Notes under the pieces: generated by a model
Database searches by the model: none
What the model was told of the DNA's origin: nothing
What the model saw: the letters and a program-made list of their open reading frames with translations, nothing else
In this document: piece after piece, positions 7,719-16,478 of the stretch
How positions within the stretch are numbered: the stretch's first letter is position 1
How the letters are laid out: each line of letters begins with the position of its first letter
Made by a program: the position numbers and the translations under genes
DNA from: CAMTUW01 sp947085035
GTDB lineage: Bacteria; Actinomycetota; Coriobacteriia; Anaerosomatales; PHET01
Reading direction: 5' to 3'
DNA: 64,000 bases
Assembly: GCA_947085035.1 (NCBI GenBank)
Contig: CAMTUW010000015.1
Span: 1-64,000 of the forward strand

Positions 7719-8065
7719 TCCTTCCCGCCCACTATGGCGCCGTACTCCTTGAACCTTCGCTTGCAGGTGTCGATGACGGTCTTGGGCGTCGCCTGAGTCT
7801 TCTTGCTGAACACGTCACCGATAATGACCGCGTCAGGATCGATCCGGTAGATGACGCGCCATGCCGCACTCTCATCAACGATACGAAGTTCATGACAACG
7901 AGGTCCGATCGCCGTCATCGGACGCGAATGTGGCAGACTCAATGACTCGCCACGCTGCAGCCGTCTGAGCAACAAGCCGGCCTCCAGTCGAGCGGCGGCC
8001 GAAAGCGGCGGCGTCTTGACTTCACCGTGCAGCCAGACCAGAGGCTTGTTGACCGGGTCTCTCAT
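7715..8065 (-). CDS. RelE/HigB-like (phage Gp49-like) toxin
   Basis: 116 residues, basic, of the HigB/Gp49-like group of RelE-fold mRNA interferases that cut mRNA on the ribosome. Seen: conserved core LHGEVKTPPLSAAARLEAG, the SLPHSRPM block, CHELRIVDESAAWRVIYRI and the terminal KKTQATPKTVIDTCKRR. The first gene of the operon; start ATG 8065. Paired with the XRE antitoxin. Confidence 0.86.
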   Translation of the reverse strand: MRDPVNKPLVWLHGEVKTPPLSAAARLEAGLLLRRLQRGESLSLPHSRPMTAIGPRCHELRIVDESAAWRVIYRIDPDAVIIGDVFSKKTQATPKTVIDTCKRRFKEYGAIVGGKE

Positions 8066-8072
8066 GAAGCCG

Positions 8073-8102
8073 AGTGTATGTCAGATACGACATATGCGTC
8101 AA
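8073..8102 (-). promoter_or_regulatory. Promoter and operator of the HigBA-like operon
   Basis: On the minus strand a -35 TTGACG (8097-8102) and -10 TACACT (8073-8078) are 18 bp apart. Between and touching them is a perfect inverted repeat TATGTC (8077-8082) / GACATA (8089-8094) with a 6-nt spacer, the same 6-6-6 layout as the Doc operon repeat at 6022-6039 though of different sequence. Binding here would block RNA polymerase, fitting antitoxin autoregulation. Confidence 0.6.
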
Positions 8103-8151
8103 GGAGAACGGTGCTGGCGAGGGGACGGCATAACGTCTGACGGATAACCTG

Positions 8152-9024
8152 TCAAGTTGATCCGTTTGTTGGGCGGCTGGCGGCGGCCTTTGCTTCGTAC
8201 ATACGCGAATCCGCCAACCGAACCAGCTCACTCGTGGTGTTCCCATCCTCGGGCACGTGCGCGGCCCCGACGCTCAGTCCAGTGCCTGGGAAGCTCGCGC
8301 TGACCTCGTGAATCCGGCCCGCGAGCCGCTGTAGGAGGACGTCAAACGCCTTGCGATCGGTGCCCGGCAGGAGCAACGCGAACTCGTCACCGCCGATGCG
8401 ATACACTTCATCTGATGCACGGCAAGATTCCCGCAGTGCCGCCGCAACGGCGAGTATCAGGGCGTCGCCTTGTTTGTGGCCGAGCGTGTCGTTCGCACAC
8501 TTGAGTCCGTCGATGTCCGCGATTGCCAGGGTCATGGCCGTGTTCGCCCTACCGGATCGGGCGAGGAGCCGCTCCATGTCTCTCTCAAACGCCCTGCGAT
8601 TCGCGAGTCCCGTCATCACGTCCTCAAGTGCCATCCGTTCGACGAGCTGGCGTTCGGAGTCCAATTCCTGCGCCGTCTCCCTCAGGATCCGGGTACGCTG
8701 TTGGAGCTGCTCGACCACTAGGGAGATGGCAAGACACTCAATCGTGAAGACCGTCACACGAATCCACTCCGTCGCGGAACCCACCAGCAAGCGCGGTCCG
8801 ATGATGAACGCGATACCGGTCAGGAGCGACAAGAGCGTGGTCGCAATCCCCGCCCTTCCCCCTCCGACTCCAGCGGCCAGAAGCACGGCTAGGATGTAGA
8901 AGATCAAGGCCATGTCCGACCCGGTCACTGGCGTGAGTGCCGCCCGGACATACGTGACCACAGCCACCGAGAGAGCACCGACGAGGATGCCCGCAGCCGT
9001 ACGTCTGTCCCAATTCCCTGTCAC
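8152..9024 (-). CDS. Membrane-bound diguanylate cyclase (GGDEF)
   Basis: 290 residues. The N-terminal 110 or so hold about four hydrophobic helices (MASE/DUF4118-like sensor region), then a helical linker, then a GGDEF domain with MTGLANRRAFERDM and RIGGDEFALLLPG. The signature is intact, so it should make cyclic di-GMP from two GTP. RASD sits five residues before GGDEF, the RxxD inhibitory site for product feedback. It is monocistronic, inside the accessory zone. Confidence 0.92.
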   Translation of the reverse strand: MTGNWDRRTAAGILVGALSVAVVTYVRAALTPVTGSDMALIFYILAVLLAAGVGGGRAGIATTLLSLLTGIAFIIGPRLLVGSATEWIRVTVFTIECLAISLVVEQLQQRTRILRETAQELDSERQLVERMALEDVMTGLANRRAFERDMERLLARSGRANTAMTLAIADIDGLKCANDTLGHKQGDALILAVAAALRESCRASDEVYRIGGDEFALLLPGTDRKAFDVLLQRLAGRIHEVSASFPGTGLSVGAAHVPEDGNTTSELVRLADSRMYEAKAAASRPTNGST

Positions 9025-9090
9025 TTGCTACAGCCCCTGTTCGCTGCTTGCCTTCTTGCGACCCCGGACGATGCGCGTCCGCCCAACGTG

Positions 9091-9669
9091 TTAGGCATCC
9101 TGCGACTTGGAGAGAACGACGAGAATCGAGTCGTCAGTCTCCATCTCCGAGTACCGCTCCATTGCTTTGACCGAGAATCCGGTATCTGAGACAGCGGCGG
9201 CAAGCGTCGTCTCGGTGTGGTAGACGAACCTCAAGCCCTCCATCCACTCAGTCTCTTTGTCTCCCCGCCAAAACGAATGCATTGCGATGCCTTCAGGGCG
9301 CAAGAGACCATCCTGGGCGACAAGGGATTCGTGCAACTCTTCAGCCGAGAGGTGATGGAGCACTTTGTTCGAGTAGATGCAGTCGAACCGCCGCTCGGTC
9401 TCGAGGGTGCGTGCATCGAGAAGTAGCAAGTCGGCCCCTGGATGGCGCTCGCGGTAGCGATCGAGGAACAAACGAGAAGAATCGGAGCCTGTGGCTTCGT
9501 ATCTTTGAGCGAGGATGTCGAGATCGACGCCCGGACCCATGCCCAGCTCGAGGACACTCGATCCTGCAGGCAGGTACTCCGCGAGTCCCTCGATGAGTAG
9601 GGCTCCGTCGTAGCCCTTGGCCATCTCGATGTATGCCTCGATGCCCGATTCTGTCTCGTAGAAACCCAT
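9091..9669 (-). CDS. Class I SAM-dependent methyltransferase
   Basis: 192 residues. Motif I VLELGMGPGVDLDIL (about 39-53) binds SAM; the Asp-Ser after ATGSD and LLLLDART are motifs II/III; DCIYSNKVLHHLSAEEL is motif IV as in UbiE/Tam-like enzymes. The substrate cannot be told from sequence. It sits alone between the cyclase and the MazEF pair. Confidence 0.82.
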   Translation of the reverse strand: MGFYETESGIEAYIEMAKGYDGALLIEGLAEYLPAGSSVLELGMGPGVDLDILAQRYEATGSDSSRLFLDRYRERHPGADLLLLDARTLETERRFDCIYSNKVLHHLSAEELHESLVAQDGLLRPEGIAMHSFWRGDKETEWMEGLRFVYHTETTLAAAVSDTGFSVKAMERYSEMETDDSILVVLSKSQDA

Positions 9670-9799
9670 CTGACTCCTTCAGCGACGCTCTCAGCGATAG
9701 ATAACGCATTGCGCATGACCAGCAAACCGGCCTTGCGCGCTCGCCGCCCGAGCATACCTCACACGGCCGGTTCGTCTGATGCGCTTTAGCGCTCAGCTC

Positions 9800-10135
9800 T
9801 CAGTAGATGCAGGCATCGAGTATCGAGAGCACTTCCTCCAGAACAGGCTCCGGCGCTGTCCCAATGTGCTTGACGCTGCGGGCCCGGTAGTCGATGGACT
9901 TCACCTGTTCGACCATCACCACTCCCGTGACGGCCTCACCGTCCGGAATCGAGACGTGGAAGGGGAAGTCGCGTCGCGTGTTCGTCACGGGACACGCGAT
10001 ACAGAACCCAGTGGCCTTGTTGAACAGGTCGTTGCTCACCACGAGCGCGGGGCGTCGACCGCGCTGCTCGTGTCCGGACTGCGGGTCGAAGGTCACCGCG
10101 ACGAAGTCCCCCTTGCGAGGGACATATGTCGCCAC
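9800..10135 (-). CDS. mazF: MazF/PemK-family mRNA interferase toxin
   Basis: 111 residues of the MazF fold. Seen: PRKGDFVAVTFDP at the start, EQRGRRPALVVSND, the TNTRRDFPFHV strand and VMVEQVKSIDYRAR. These match the catalytic Arg and Thr loops of sequence-specific RNA cutters. GTG start at 10135 directly follows the antitoxin stop, so it is coupled to mazE. Confidence 0.92.
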   Translation of the reverse strand: MATYVPRKGDFVAVTFDPQSGHEQRGRRPALVVSNDLFNKATGFCIACPVTNTRRDFPFHVSIPDGEAVTGVVMVEQVKSIDYRARSVKHIGTAPEPVLEEVLSILDACIY

Positions 10136-10384
10136 CTACCACACCTCGCGGCCGGCCGGAGGACCCCAGTCGAACTCTTCAGGCTTGTAGCCTTCAGGGA
10201 TGCGCCCGACGAGCTGCTCGAGGTCGAGTCCGCCCCTAACGCGGCGTGCAGGTGTGATGACGAGCGAGCCGTCACGGATGGTGACGTCGACCGCGTCGCC
10301 CACGTCGATCCGGGCGTCTGAGAGCAGCTCCTTGCTCAAGCGAAGACCCTGACTGTTGCCCCACTTCTGGACCTTTGTGATCAT
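10136..10384 (-). CDS. mazE: MazE-family antitoxin
   Basis: 82 residues beginning MITKVQKWGNSQGLRLSKEL, the classic AbrB/MazE N-terminus, followed by DVGDAVDVTIRDGSLVITPA and an acidic C-terminal tail (PEGYKPEEFDWGPP) that should block the toxin's RNA groove. Start ATG 10384 after GGAGG. First gene of the mazEF operon. Confidence 0.92.
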   Translation of the reverse strand: MITKVQKWGNSQGLRLSKELLSDARIDVGDAVDVTIRDGSLVITPARRVRGGLDLEQLVGRIPEGYKPEEFDWGPPAGREVW

Positions 10385-10398
10385 GCCGCACCTCCAAT

Positions 10399-10438
10399 GG
10401 ATAGCCGAAGTATATCCACGACGGTGCTAGAGAGTCAA
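10399..10438 (-). promoter_or_regulatory. Promoter of mazEF with overlapping inverted repeat
   Basis: Minus-strand -35 TTGACT (10433-10438) and -10 TATACT (10409-10414), 18 bp apart, a near-consensus vegetative promoter. The inverted repeat GGATA (10399-10403) / TATCC (10413-10417) covers the -10, a likely MazE operator. Confidence 0.65.
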
Positions 10439-10470
10439 CGGTGCGGCTGTAGCGCTAACGTGCCGTGCGC

Positions 10471-10491
10471 TAGCCTCGATTCCCCACGAAG
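10471..10491 (+). repeat. Left terminal inverted repeat of the IS1380-like element
   Basis: 21 bp whose exact reverse complement is at 12089-12109; the outer three bases belong to the palindromic target site rather than the element proper. Confidence 0.85.
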
Positions 10492-12106
10492 CAATCGGGA
10501 TTTCTGCTTGAAATAGAAGACGGTGACCCTCTGAGCTGGGATAATGGTAGTCACGACACAGCCAAAGTCCCCAAAGAAAGGTCACCGTACAAGTGAAAGC
10601 TACCACGGTTCGCATCCCTGTTGAAGTCACCTGCGACGGTGAGGGTCTCACGTCACGCGCCGGCACCGCTCTGCTCACCGGTCTTTGTGATCGTCTCGGC
10701 CTGACCGATGACCTCGTCTCGGGCCTTCGCGTGCATTCCAGAGCGGTCGCCCACGAGCCCGGGCGCATCGTGCGAGACATCGCCGTCATGCTCGCCGACG
10801 GTGGGGACTGTCTCACCGATCCGGGTGCACTCCGAGACCAGGAGGCGCTGTTCGGGCCGGTGGCCTCGGACACGACGGCCCAGCGTTGCATCGAGCGCAT
10901 GGACGACACGATGCTCATGCGCGGGCCGCTTCACGTGCCTGTGTGTGGAAGCTGGCCGGTGCCCCCGGACGCGTGATCCTCGACATCGACGCCACACTCG
11001 TCACCTCGCACTCGGACAAGGAGTGTGCCGCGGGCACCTACAAGGGCGGATACGGCTTCCATCCCCTGTTGTGTTTCGAGGCCACCAGCGGAGAGGCACT
11101 CGCGGGGATACTGCGACCGGGTAACGCCGGATCAAACACCGCCGCAGGCCACGTCGAGGTGCTCAATGCGGCACTCGCCCAGCTTCACACGTCCCGGCAC
11201 GTTCGTGCGCTGCGACTCGGCCGGTGCCACGCACGCCTTCCTCTCCGCCGTGGTGGACAGGGATCTGCTCTTCTCGGTGGGGTGCGATCTCACCGGTCGT
11301 GTGCGTGAGGCGATACTCGCACTGCCCGAGAGCGCCTGGGTCCCCGCGCTCGACGCCGTCGGCGCTCCTCGCAGCGGCACATGGGTCGCTGAACTCCCCT
11401 TCGATCTGCCGGGCTGGCCTGCGGGCACCCGTGCGATCTGCAGACGGGAGCGTCCGCATCCCGGTGCCCAGCTCAGCTTCACCGATCACGACGGTCATCG
11501 CTTCCTGGTCATGCTCACCAATCAGAAGGGCTCGCGCCTCGCTCGTCTCGAGCAGCTGCACCGCTGCCGGGCGGCGATCGAGGACTCGATCAGGTGCGCC
11601 CAGGCGAGCGGGCTGCGCAACATGCCCTTCCACAGCTTCTCCAAGAACGAGGCGTGGCTACAGCTCGTGCTCATGGGATGCGACCTCGTGGCCTGGACAC
11701 GCATGCTGTTGCTGTCAGGCACCGCCCTGGCCACAGCCGAGCCCAAGACGCTGAGGTATCGCCTGTTCCACGTCGCGGGAAGGATCCGCACCGGGTCCCG
11801 GCAGCTCAGGCTCAGACTCCAACGAGGCTGGGAGTGGGGGCCGGTGATCATCGGTGCGTTCGCGCGACTCAGAGCGCTGCCCACGGGCTGAAGCATCCCG
11901 GTCAACGACCCCGACACGAAGCACCACCCAGCAGGAGATCGTCTTGTCGCGCCCGGAAACAGGCTGAAGTCAACCGAGAAGACCCATCGGGACACTCTGG
12001 AGTCACCGGCGCGCTCCCAGCGATGCTCAGACGGATGCGATATCGTGGCAAGAGGTCGGATTCGGGACTTCAGGACCGGATCGGAGTCCTTCGTGGGGAA
12101 TCGAGG
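10474..12106 (+). mobile_element. IS1380-family insertion sequence with decayed transposase
   Basis: A 1.63-kb element. Its ends are perfect inverted repeats: CCTCGATTCCCCACGAAG at 10474-10491 and its complement at 12089-12106. The left flank is CTAG and the right flank CTAT, consistent with a 4-bp target duplication carrying one later change; because CTAG is palindromic the visible repeat extends to 21 bp. Size, ends and the transposase all fit IS1380 (about 1.65 kb). It landed between mazEF and the ferritin-GGDEF gene. Confidence 0.85.
10593..11891 (+). pseudogene. IS1380 transposase, two compensating frameshifts
   Basis: From GTG 10593 the first frame covers the N-terminal domain to about 10920. 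The next part lies in the -1 frame (RVILDIDATLVTSHSDKE, GGYGFHPLLCFEA, LRPGNAGSNTAAGHVEV) to about 11200, and the protein then returns to the first frame (VRCDSAGATHAFLSAVV onward) to TGA 11891. The catalytic DDE residues fall in DIDATLV, DSAGATH and the SFSKNEAWLQ region. Joined, the length of about 430 residues fits the family. As it stands no full transposase can be made unless the ribosome shifts twice, so I call it inactive. Confidence 0.82.
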
Positions 12107-12109
12107 CTA
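12089..12109 (-). repeat. Right terminal inverted repeat of the IS1380-like element
   Basis: 21 bp exactly complementary to 10471-10491. It ends 171 bp before the start of the ferritin-GGDEF gene; the stretch 12110-12280 holds no gene I can support, only that gene's leader. Confidence 0.85.
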
Positions 12110-12280
12110 TTCACGCAGGCAGAGTCGTTTCCGTTCATGAGAGACCTCCGCCGCCAAGTATGCCGAGAGGCCCTTACCGAAACCTTCCCAAAAACCCTTT
12201 CGCACGCGTTGAATGAGACGCATGCAGAATGCGCGCTTCGGGCATACTCTTTGAAACGACCGCTTTGGAAGGGGAAGACC

Positions 12281-13339
12281 GTGCGCCGCGTTCTCGAACT
12301 GTGTGTCGAGCTCGACCTCATCGCCGGTGAGACCTACGCGGCTCTCGCGGCGGCAACAGACAACGAACAGCTGCGAGTCGTCTTCGCACACATGGCCGAA
12401 GAGGAGCAGCAACATGTCGACTGGTGGACCGACCTGATCTTCGCATGGGAGAGCGGGCTCGTGCCCGACATCGTCGACGAGCACGATGTCGCGATGCGCC
12501 TGAGCGAGGTCAAGACCGATATCGAGCAGACCGTCTCCGAGCGATTCGATTCGCTGTCCTCCGACGAGATGCTCGACCTGGCGTCTCGCTTGGAGTTCTC
12601 CATGCTCGACTCCGTCTTCGGAGAGCTCGTCGAGCTGATGCAGCCGGGAAGCCGCGTCGACGTGAACAAGGCGTATGCCGCGCACGTGCTCCGCCTCGTT
12701 GACGCCATCGAGCGCCACTACTCTAGAAACGGACTGGCAAGGTTCCTCGCACGGGTGCTGAAGAGGGCGTTTCGCGACCAGCAGCGCTTGGCCTCACTCG
12801 CGGTCCGCGATCAGCTGACGGGCTTGTTGAATCGCCGGGGTCTTCTGGGTCACCTCAAGCAGTGGATCTCGTGGTCCGCTCGGTATGACCGACCCTTGGC
12901 GGTGCTGCTCCTCGATGTCGACCGCTTCAAGAACCTGAACGACGCGCTGGGCCACGCGGCGGGCGACCTTGCCCTTCAAGCTGTGGCGGCGGCGTTGCAG
13001 GAAACGATTCGCGACTCCGACATCGTGGGGCGCTACGGTGGAGACGAGTTCTTGATCCTGGCGCCCGAAACGGGCGAGGCCGACCTCGAGCTACTCATGG
13101 AGCGCGTCGTCGTGAAGATCCGCACGACGCCTATTGAGATCGACGGTCGCCCCATCAGTCTCAGCGTGAGCGTGGGCGGTGCGTGCGCACACGGCAACGC
13201 CGCGAACGTAGAGGCCATCACTGCGGCGGCGGATCGCTCGCTGTACTCGGCGAAGGCGGGCGGACGCGACCGCGCAGGCGAGGTGGCCTCCCCCAACTGC
13301 GTGCTGCCGAGCTACGCGAGCGAATCGACGGCGCGATAG
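12281..13339 (+). CDS. Ferritin-like (rubrerythrin-type) domain fused to a GGDEF diguanylate cyclase
   Basis: 352 residues from GTG 12281, chosen for the GGAAGGGGAA ribosome site and because everything upstream is IS end. Residues 1-50 show a di-iron helix pair: Glu17 in AGETYAAL and EEEQQH (Glu42-x-x-His45). A second helix pair follows (ASRLEFSMLDSVFGELVE and AAHVLRLVDAIERHY). The GGDEF domain occupies about 165-335, with LTGLLNRRGLLGHL, LLLDVDRFKNLND and GRYGGDEFLIL, and an RDSD inhibitory site five residues before GGDEF. It should synthesise cyclic di-GMP under control of an iron/oxygen- or peroxide-responsive domain (inference). No membrane segment. Its 3' end overlaps lipA by 28 nt, convergently. 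Confidence 0.82.
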   Translation: MRRVLELCVELDLIAGETYAALAAATDNEQLRVVFAHMAEEEQQHVDWWTDLIFAWESGLVPDIVDEHDVAMRLSEVKTDIEQTVSERFDSLSSDEMLDLASRLEFSMLDSVFGELVELMQPGSRVDVNKAYAAHVLRLVDAIERHYSRNGLARFLARVLKRAFRDQQRLASLAVRDQLTGLLNRRGLLGHLKQWISWSARYDRPLAVLLLDVDRFKNLNDALGHAAGDLALQAVAAALQETIRDSDIVGRYGGDEFLILAPETGEADLELLMERVVVKIRTTPIEIDGRPISLSVSVGGACAHGNAANVEAITAAADRSLYSAKAGGRDRAGEVASPNCVLPSYASESTAR

Positions 13340-14175
13340 CTTGAGCGGACGTAGGGCGCACTCGCCACCGACGTGAAACCACGCCGATACGCCTCCCGAG
13401 CAAGGTCGGCGAAGACTCGCGGCTCGACGAACTCCGTCACCGGCAGATGAGCGTCACTCGGGCGCAGATACTGCCCCATCGTGAGCATCCCCACGCCCTG
13501 AGCGCGCAGGTCACACATGACCTCGACGATCTCGTCGCGCGTCTCGCCCAGGCCCAGCATGAGTCCTGACTTCGTGGGCAGGTCGGGAGCGACACGCCGC
13601 GCGTGCGCCAGCACCGCGAGACTCCGGTCGTAGTCAGCGCCCGGCCGCACCTCGGGATACAGGCGCGGCACCGTCTCCAGGTTGTGGTTGAACACGTCGG
13701 GGCACGTCGCAGCCACGACGCCCACGGCATCCATGTGACCCGTGAAGTCGCTCGTGAGCACCTCGATCCGCGCGATCGGTGCGGCCGCCCGAATCGCCTC
13801 GACCACGGACGCGAAGTGCGCGGCGCCCCCGTCAGGCAAGTCGTCACGGGTCACGCTCGTCACGACAACGTGGCGCAGACCCAACCGGCTCACGGCCTCG
13901 GCGACACGCGCGGGCTCGTCGGATTCGAGCGGTGCGGGCGGGCGCGTCTCGACCGCGCAGAATCGACAGCTGCGCGTGCAGGCGTCGCCCATGATGAGGA
14001 AGGTCGCCGTGCCTTCAGAGAAACACTCGCCCCGATTCGGACACTTCGCGGAGTGACACACGGTGTTCAGGTTGAGATCGTCCACGATCCGCTCGACGTG
14101 GCTGAACGCGCCCTGCCTCGCAAGCGGCCTGCGCAGCCACACGGGCAGGCGGCCCGTCTGCGTGGTGCGCGTCAC
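13312..14175 (-). CDS. lipA: Lipoyl synthase
   Basis: 287 residues, a radical-SAM enzyme that inserts two sulfurs into protein-bound octanoate. Both clusters are visible: the auxiliary cluster CHSAKCPNRGEC (Cx4Cx5C), the SAM cluster CTRSCRFC (Cx3Cx2C), and the terminal RSSYRA motif. GTG start 2 nt after the lpd stop, so co-transcribed with lpd, whose partner complexes carry lipoate. No lipB or lplA lies in the window. Confidence 0.97.
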   Translation of the reverse strand: MTRTTQTGRLPVWLRRPLARQGAFSHVERIVDDLNLNTVCHSAKCPNRGECFSEGTATFLIMGDACTRSCRFCAVETRPPAPLESDEPARVAEAVSRLGLRHVVVTSVTRDDLPDGGAAHFASVVEAIRAAAPIARIEVLTSDFTGHMDAVGVVAATCPDVFNHNLETVPRLYPEVRPGADYDRSLAVLAHARRVAPDLPTKSGLMLGLGETRDEIVEVMCDLRAQGVGMLTMGQYLRPSDAHLPVTEFVEPRVFADLAREAYRRGFTSVASAPYVRSSYRAVDSLA

Positions 14176-14177
14176 GC

Positions 14178-15563
14178 TCAGGAGACCTTACTCGCCGCGT
14201 CAGCCGCCGCGAACCTGACGACCTCGCTCACCGAGGGGTGAGCGTGAACCGTGTGGGCGAGCTGGCCAACGGTGATTCCGTGACACATCGCGACGGCCAC
14301 CTCGTGGATGATCTCGACCGCATGCGGGCCCACGATCTGGCACCCGACGATGCGCCCGGAGCCCTTCTCGGCGACCAGCTGCACGAAGCCGTCGCTCTCG
14401 CCCTCGCCCAGGGCCTTGCCGTTCGCGGAGAACTTCGCGACGGCCATCACGACGTCGACGCCCGCGGCTTTGGCGCCATCGCGATCGCTTCCAACTACCG
14501 CGACCTCGGGAAACGTGTAGACGCATGCGGGAACGCAGTCGAGGCGCACCGTCTCGGACGGCGCTTGCCCCTTCAGCTCGGCCACCGCGTTGCAGGCCGC
14601 GGCCACGCCCTCTTCCTCGGCCACGTGCGCGAGCATCATGCCGCCGATGAGGTCCCCCACCGCGTACACGCCGGGCACGCTCGTGCGGAAGAACCCATCG
14701 ACCTTGACCGCGCGACGATCGAACTCGATGCCCGCCTCCTCAAAGCCCATCTCGCCCGAGTTCGGAACGCGTCCGACCGCGCTCATCACGACATCGGCGA
14801 GAAGCTGCTCGCCGCTGCGAAGCGTCGCCCGCATCCGCCCGTCGGCCTCCTGCGAGACGCTCTCGACCGCGTCACCCAGGCGAAACTCCACACCCATCGT
14901 CTCGAGCTTGGACTGCGCGAGCCGCACCACACGTTTGTCGTTGCCGGGAAGCACCTGCTCCATGAGCTCGACGACCGTCACGCGTGAACCGAAAGCCGCA
15001 TAAGCGCACGCGAACTCCAGACCGATCACTCCGCCGCCGATGATGATGATCTCGTGGGGGATGTCGACCAGCGAGACGGCGTCATCACTCGTCCACACGC
15101 CCGCCAGGTCGTGATCGATGTTTCCGAGTCTCAGCACGCTCGAACCGGTGGCCAGAATGACCGCGTCGGCCTCGATCGTGCGCGTCGAGCCGTCCGCAAG
15201 CGCGACTTCGATCGCCTTCGGGCCGCTCAGCCGCCCTTGGCCCACCACGATCTCGACCTTGAGACGTCTGGCTGAACTCTCTATCTGACCCACGAGCTCA
15301 TCAACGACCAGCTCTTTGCGAGCTCGCAGCGCATCGATGTCGACCGAGGCGACCGCGGCGTTCAAGCCGAACTCGGCGGCGTGACGCGTGTCTGCGACGA
15401 TGCGCGCCGTGCGCAAGATGGTCTTGGTGGGAATGCAACCCCAGTTCAGGCAGGTGCCGCCAAGGCGTTCGCGTTCGACGAGAACCACTTCGGCCCCGAG
15501 ACGCGCGGCCTGAAACGCCGCCGAGTAGCCGCCGGGACCACCACCGAGCACCGCGATACGCAT
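14178..15563 (-). CDS. lpdA: Dihydrolipoyl dehydrogenase
   Basis: 461 residues, the E3 flavoenzyme that reoxidises dihydrolipoamide with NAD. Seen: FAD site GGGPGGYSAA, redox disulfide GGTCLNWGCIPTK, NAD site IIGGGVIGLEFA, and the catalytic His-Glu in HAHPSVSE. Full length. In operon with lipA; no E1/E2 or glycine cleavage P/T/H genes are in the window, so which complex it serves is open. Confidence 0.96.
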   Translation of the reverse strand: MRIAVLGGGPGGYSAAFQAARLGAEVVLVERERLGGTCLNWGCIPTKTILRTARIVADTRHAAEFGLNAAVASVDIDALRARKELVVDELVGQIESSARRLKVEIVVGQGRLSGPKAIEVALADGSTRTIEADAVILATGSSVLRLGNIDHDLAGVWTSDDAVSLVDIPHEIIIIGGGVIGLEFACAYAAFGSRVTVVELMEQVLPGNDKRVVRLAQSKLETMGVEFRLGDAVESVSQEADGRMRATLRSGEQLLADVVMSAVGRVPNSGEMGFEEAGIEFDRRAVKVDGFFRTSVPGVYAVGDLIGGMMLAHVAEEEGVAAACNAVAELKGQAPSETVRLDCVPACVYTFPEVAVVGSDRDGAKAAGVDVVMAVAKFSANGKALGEGESDGFVQLVAEKGSGRIVGCQIVGPHAVEIIHEVAVAMCHGITVGQLAHTVHAHPSVSEVVRFAAADAASKVS

Positions 15564-15605
15564 GGGTCTCCTCCCCGACGTTGTGTTACCGGCCGATTCT
15601 ACCAG

Positions 15606-16478
15606 TCAGCTGAGTCCGGCACCCCGAACGATGCGCGCGAGCGCCTCGTCGGCGCCAAGCGGCATGATGTGCACGCCGTCAACCACCTCGCGAAGCGCCG
15701 CGACCTGCTCGATCGCCAGCTCGATCGCCTCTTCCAGCGGGTCGCTCGCAGCGGCGATACGCTTGGCGATGCCGTCCGGGACCATGAGGCCGGCCAAACG
15801 CTCGTTGACGAACGTGATCACGCGCGGGCTCTTGAGCAGCAGTATCCCGGCTATGACGTAGGCGCCCGCCTCGCGCAACTCGGCGGCGCGCTGGGCGAAC
15901 ACCTCGACGTCCATCACAGCCTGAGTCTGGAAGAACGCCGCGCCCGCCTCGATCTTTTGCAGCGCGCGCTCGCGCTGGATCTCGAACGGCTCGGCCTCGG
16001 GAAACGCCGCTGCGCCCAAGAAGAAGTCACACGCTCCGTCAAGCGCCACTCCGTTCATGTCCGCCCCGTCGTTCAAGCCCCGGGCGACCTGGAGCATCTG
16101 CGTCGAGTCGAGATCGAAGACCCCCTTGGCCTTGGGGTGGTCCCCTCCGCGCGGATCATCACCCGTGACGATGAGGACGTTTTCGAGCCCGAGCGTCCAC
16201 GCGGCGAGAAGATCGCTTTGCAGCGCCAGACGGTTCCTGTCACGACACGTCTGCTGGAATATCGGCTCGGAGCCGACATCGAGCACCGCGCGCGAGGCGC
16301 CAAGCGAACTCAGGTGCAGTGTCGCACCCTGGTTGTCGGTGACGTTGATGGCGTGACATGACGCCCGGAGCCGCTCGACGCTCGCGAGCATCGCCGACAT
16401 GTCGGTGCCGTGCGGGGGCGCGACCTCGCCCGTGACCACGAATTCGCCCCGGCCAAGGGCTTCTCTCAGGCGACTCAC
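15606..16478 (-). CDS. metF: Methylenetetrahydrofolate reductase
   Basis: 290 residues from GTG 16478, which overlaps the metV stop (GTGA). It reduces 5,10-methylene-THF to 5-methyl-THF. Seen: GEVAPPHGTD start, INVTDNQGAT, NVLIVTGDDPRGGDH and the QTQAVMDVE strand of the TIM barrel. A longer open frame upstream is out of register with family start. With metV it should form the MetVF-type complex, and the product feeds the adjacent metH. Confidence 0.93.
   Translation of the reverse strand: MSRLREALGRGEFVVTGEVAPPHGTDMSAMLASVERLRASCHAINVTDNQGATLHLSSLGASRAVLDVGSEPIFQQTCRDRNRLALQSDLLAAWTLGLENVLIVTGDDPRGGDHPKAKGVFDLDSTQMLQVARGLNDGADMNGVALDGACDFFLGAAAFPEAEPFEIQRERALQKIEAGAAFFQTQAVMDVEVFAQRAAELREAGAYVIAGILLLKSPRVITFVNERLAGLMVPDGIAKRIAAASDPLEEAIELAIEQVAALREVVDGVHIMPLGADEALARIVRGAGLS

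Noticed and set aside
10886..11308. Separate small gene inside the IS1380 element.
   Set aside because: It is the middle, frame-shifted part of the transposase (DIDATLV, RPGNAGSNTAA).
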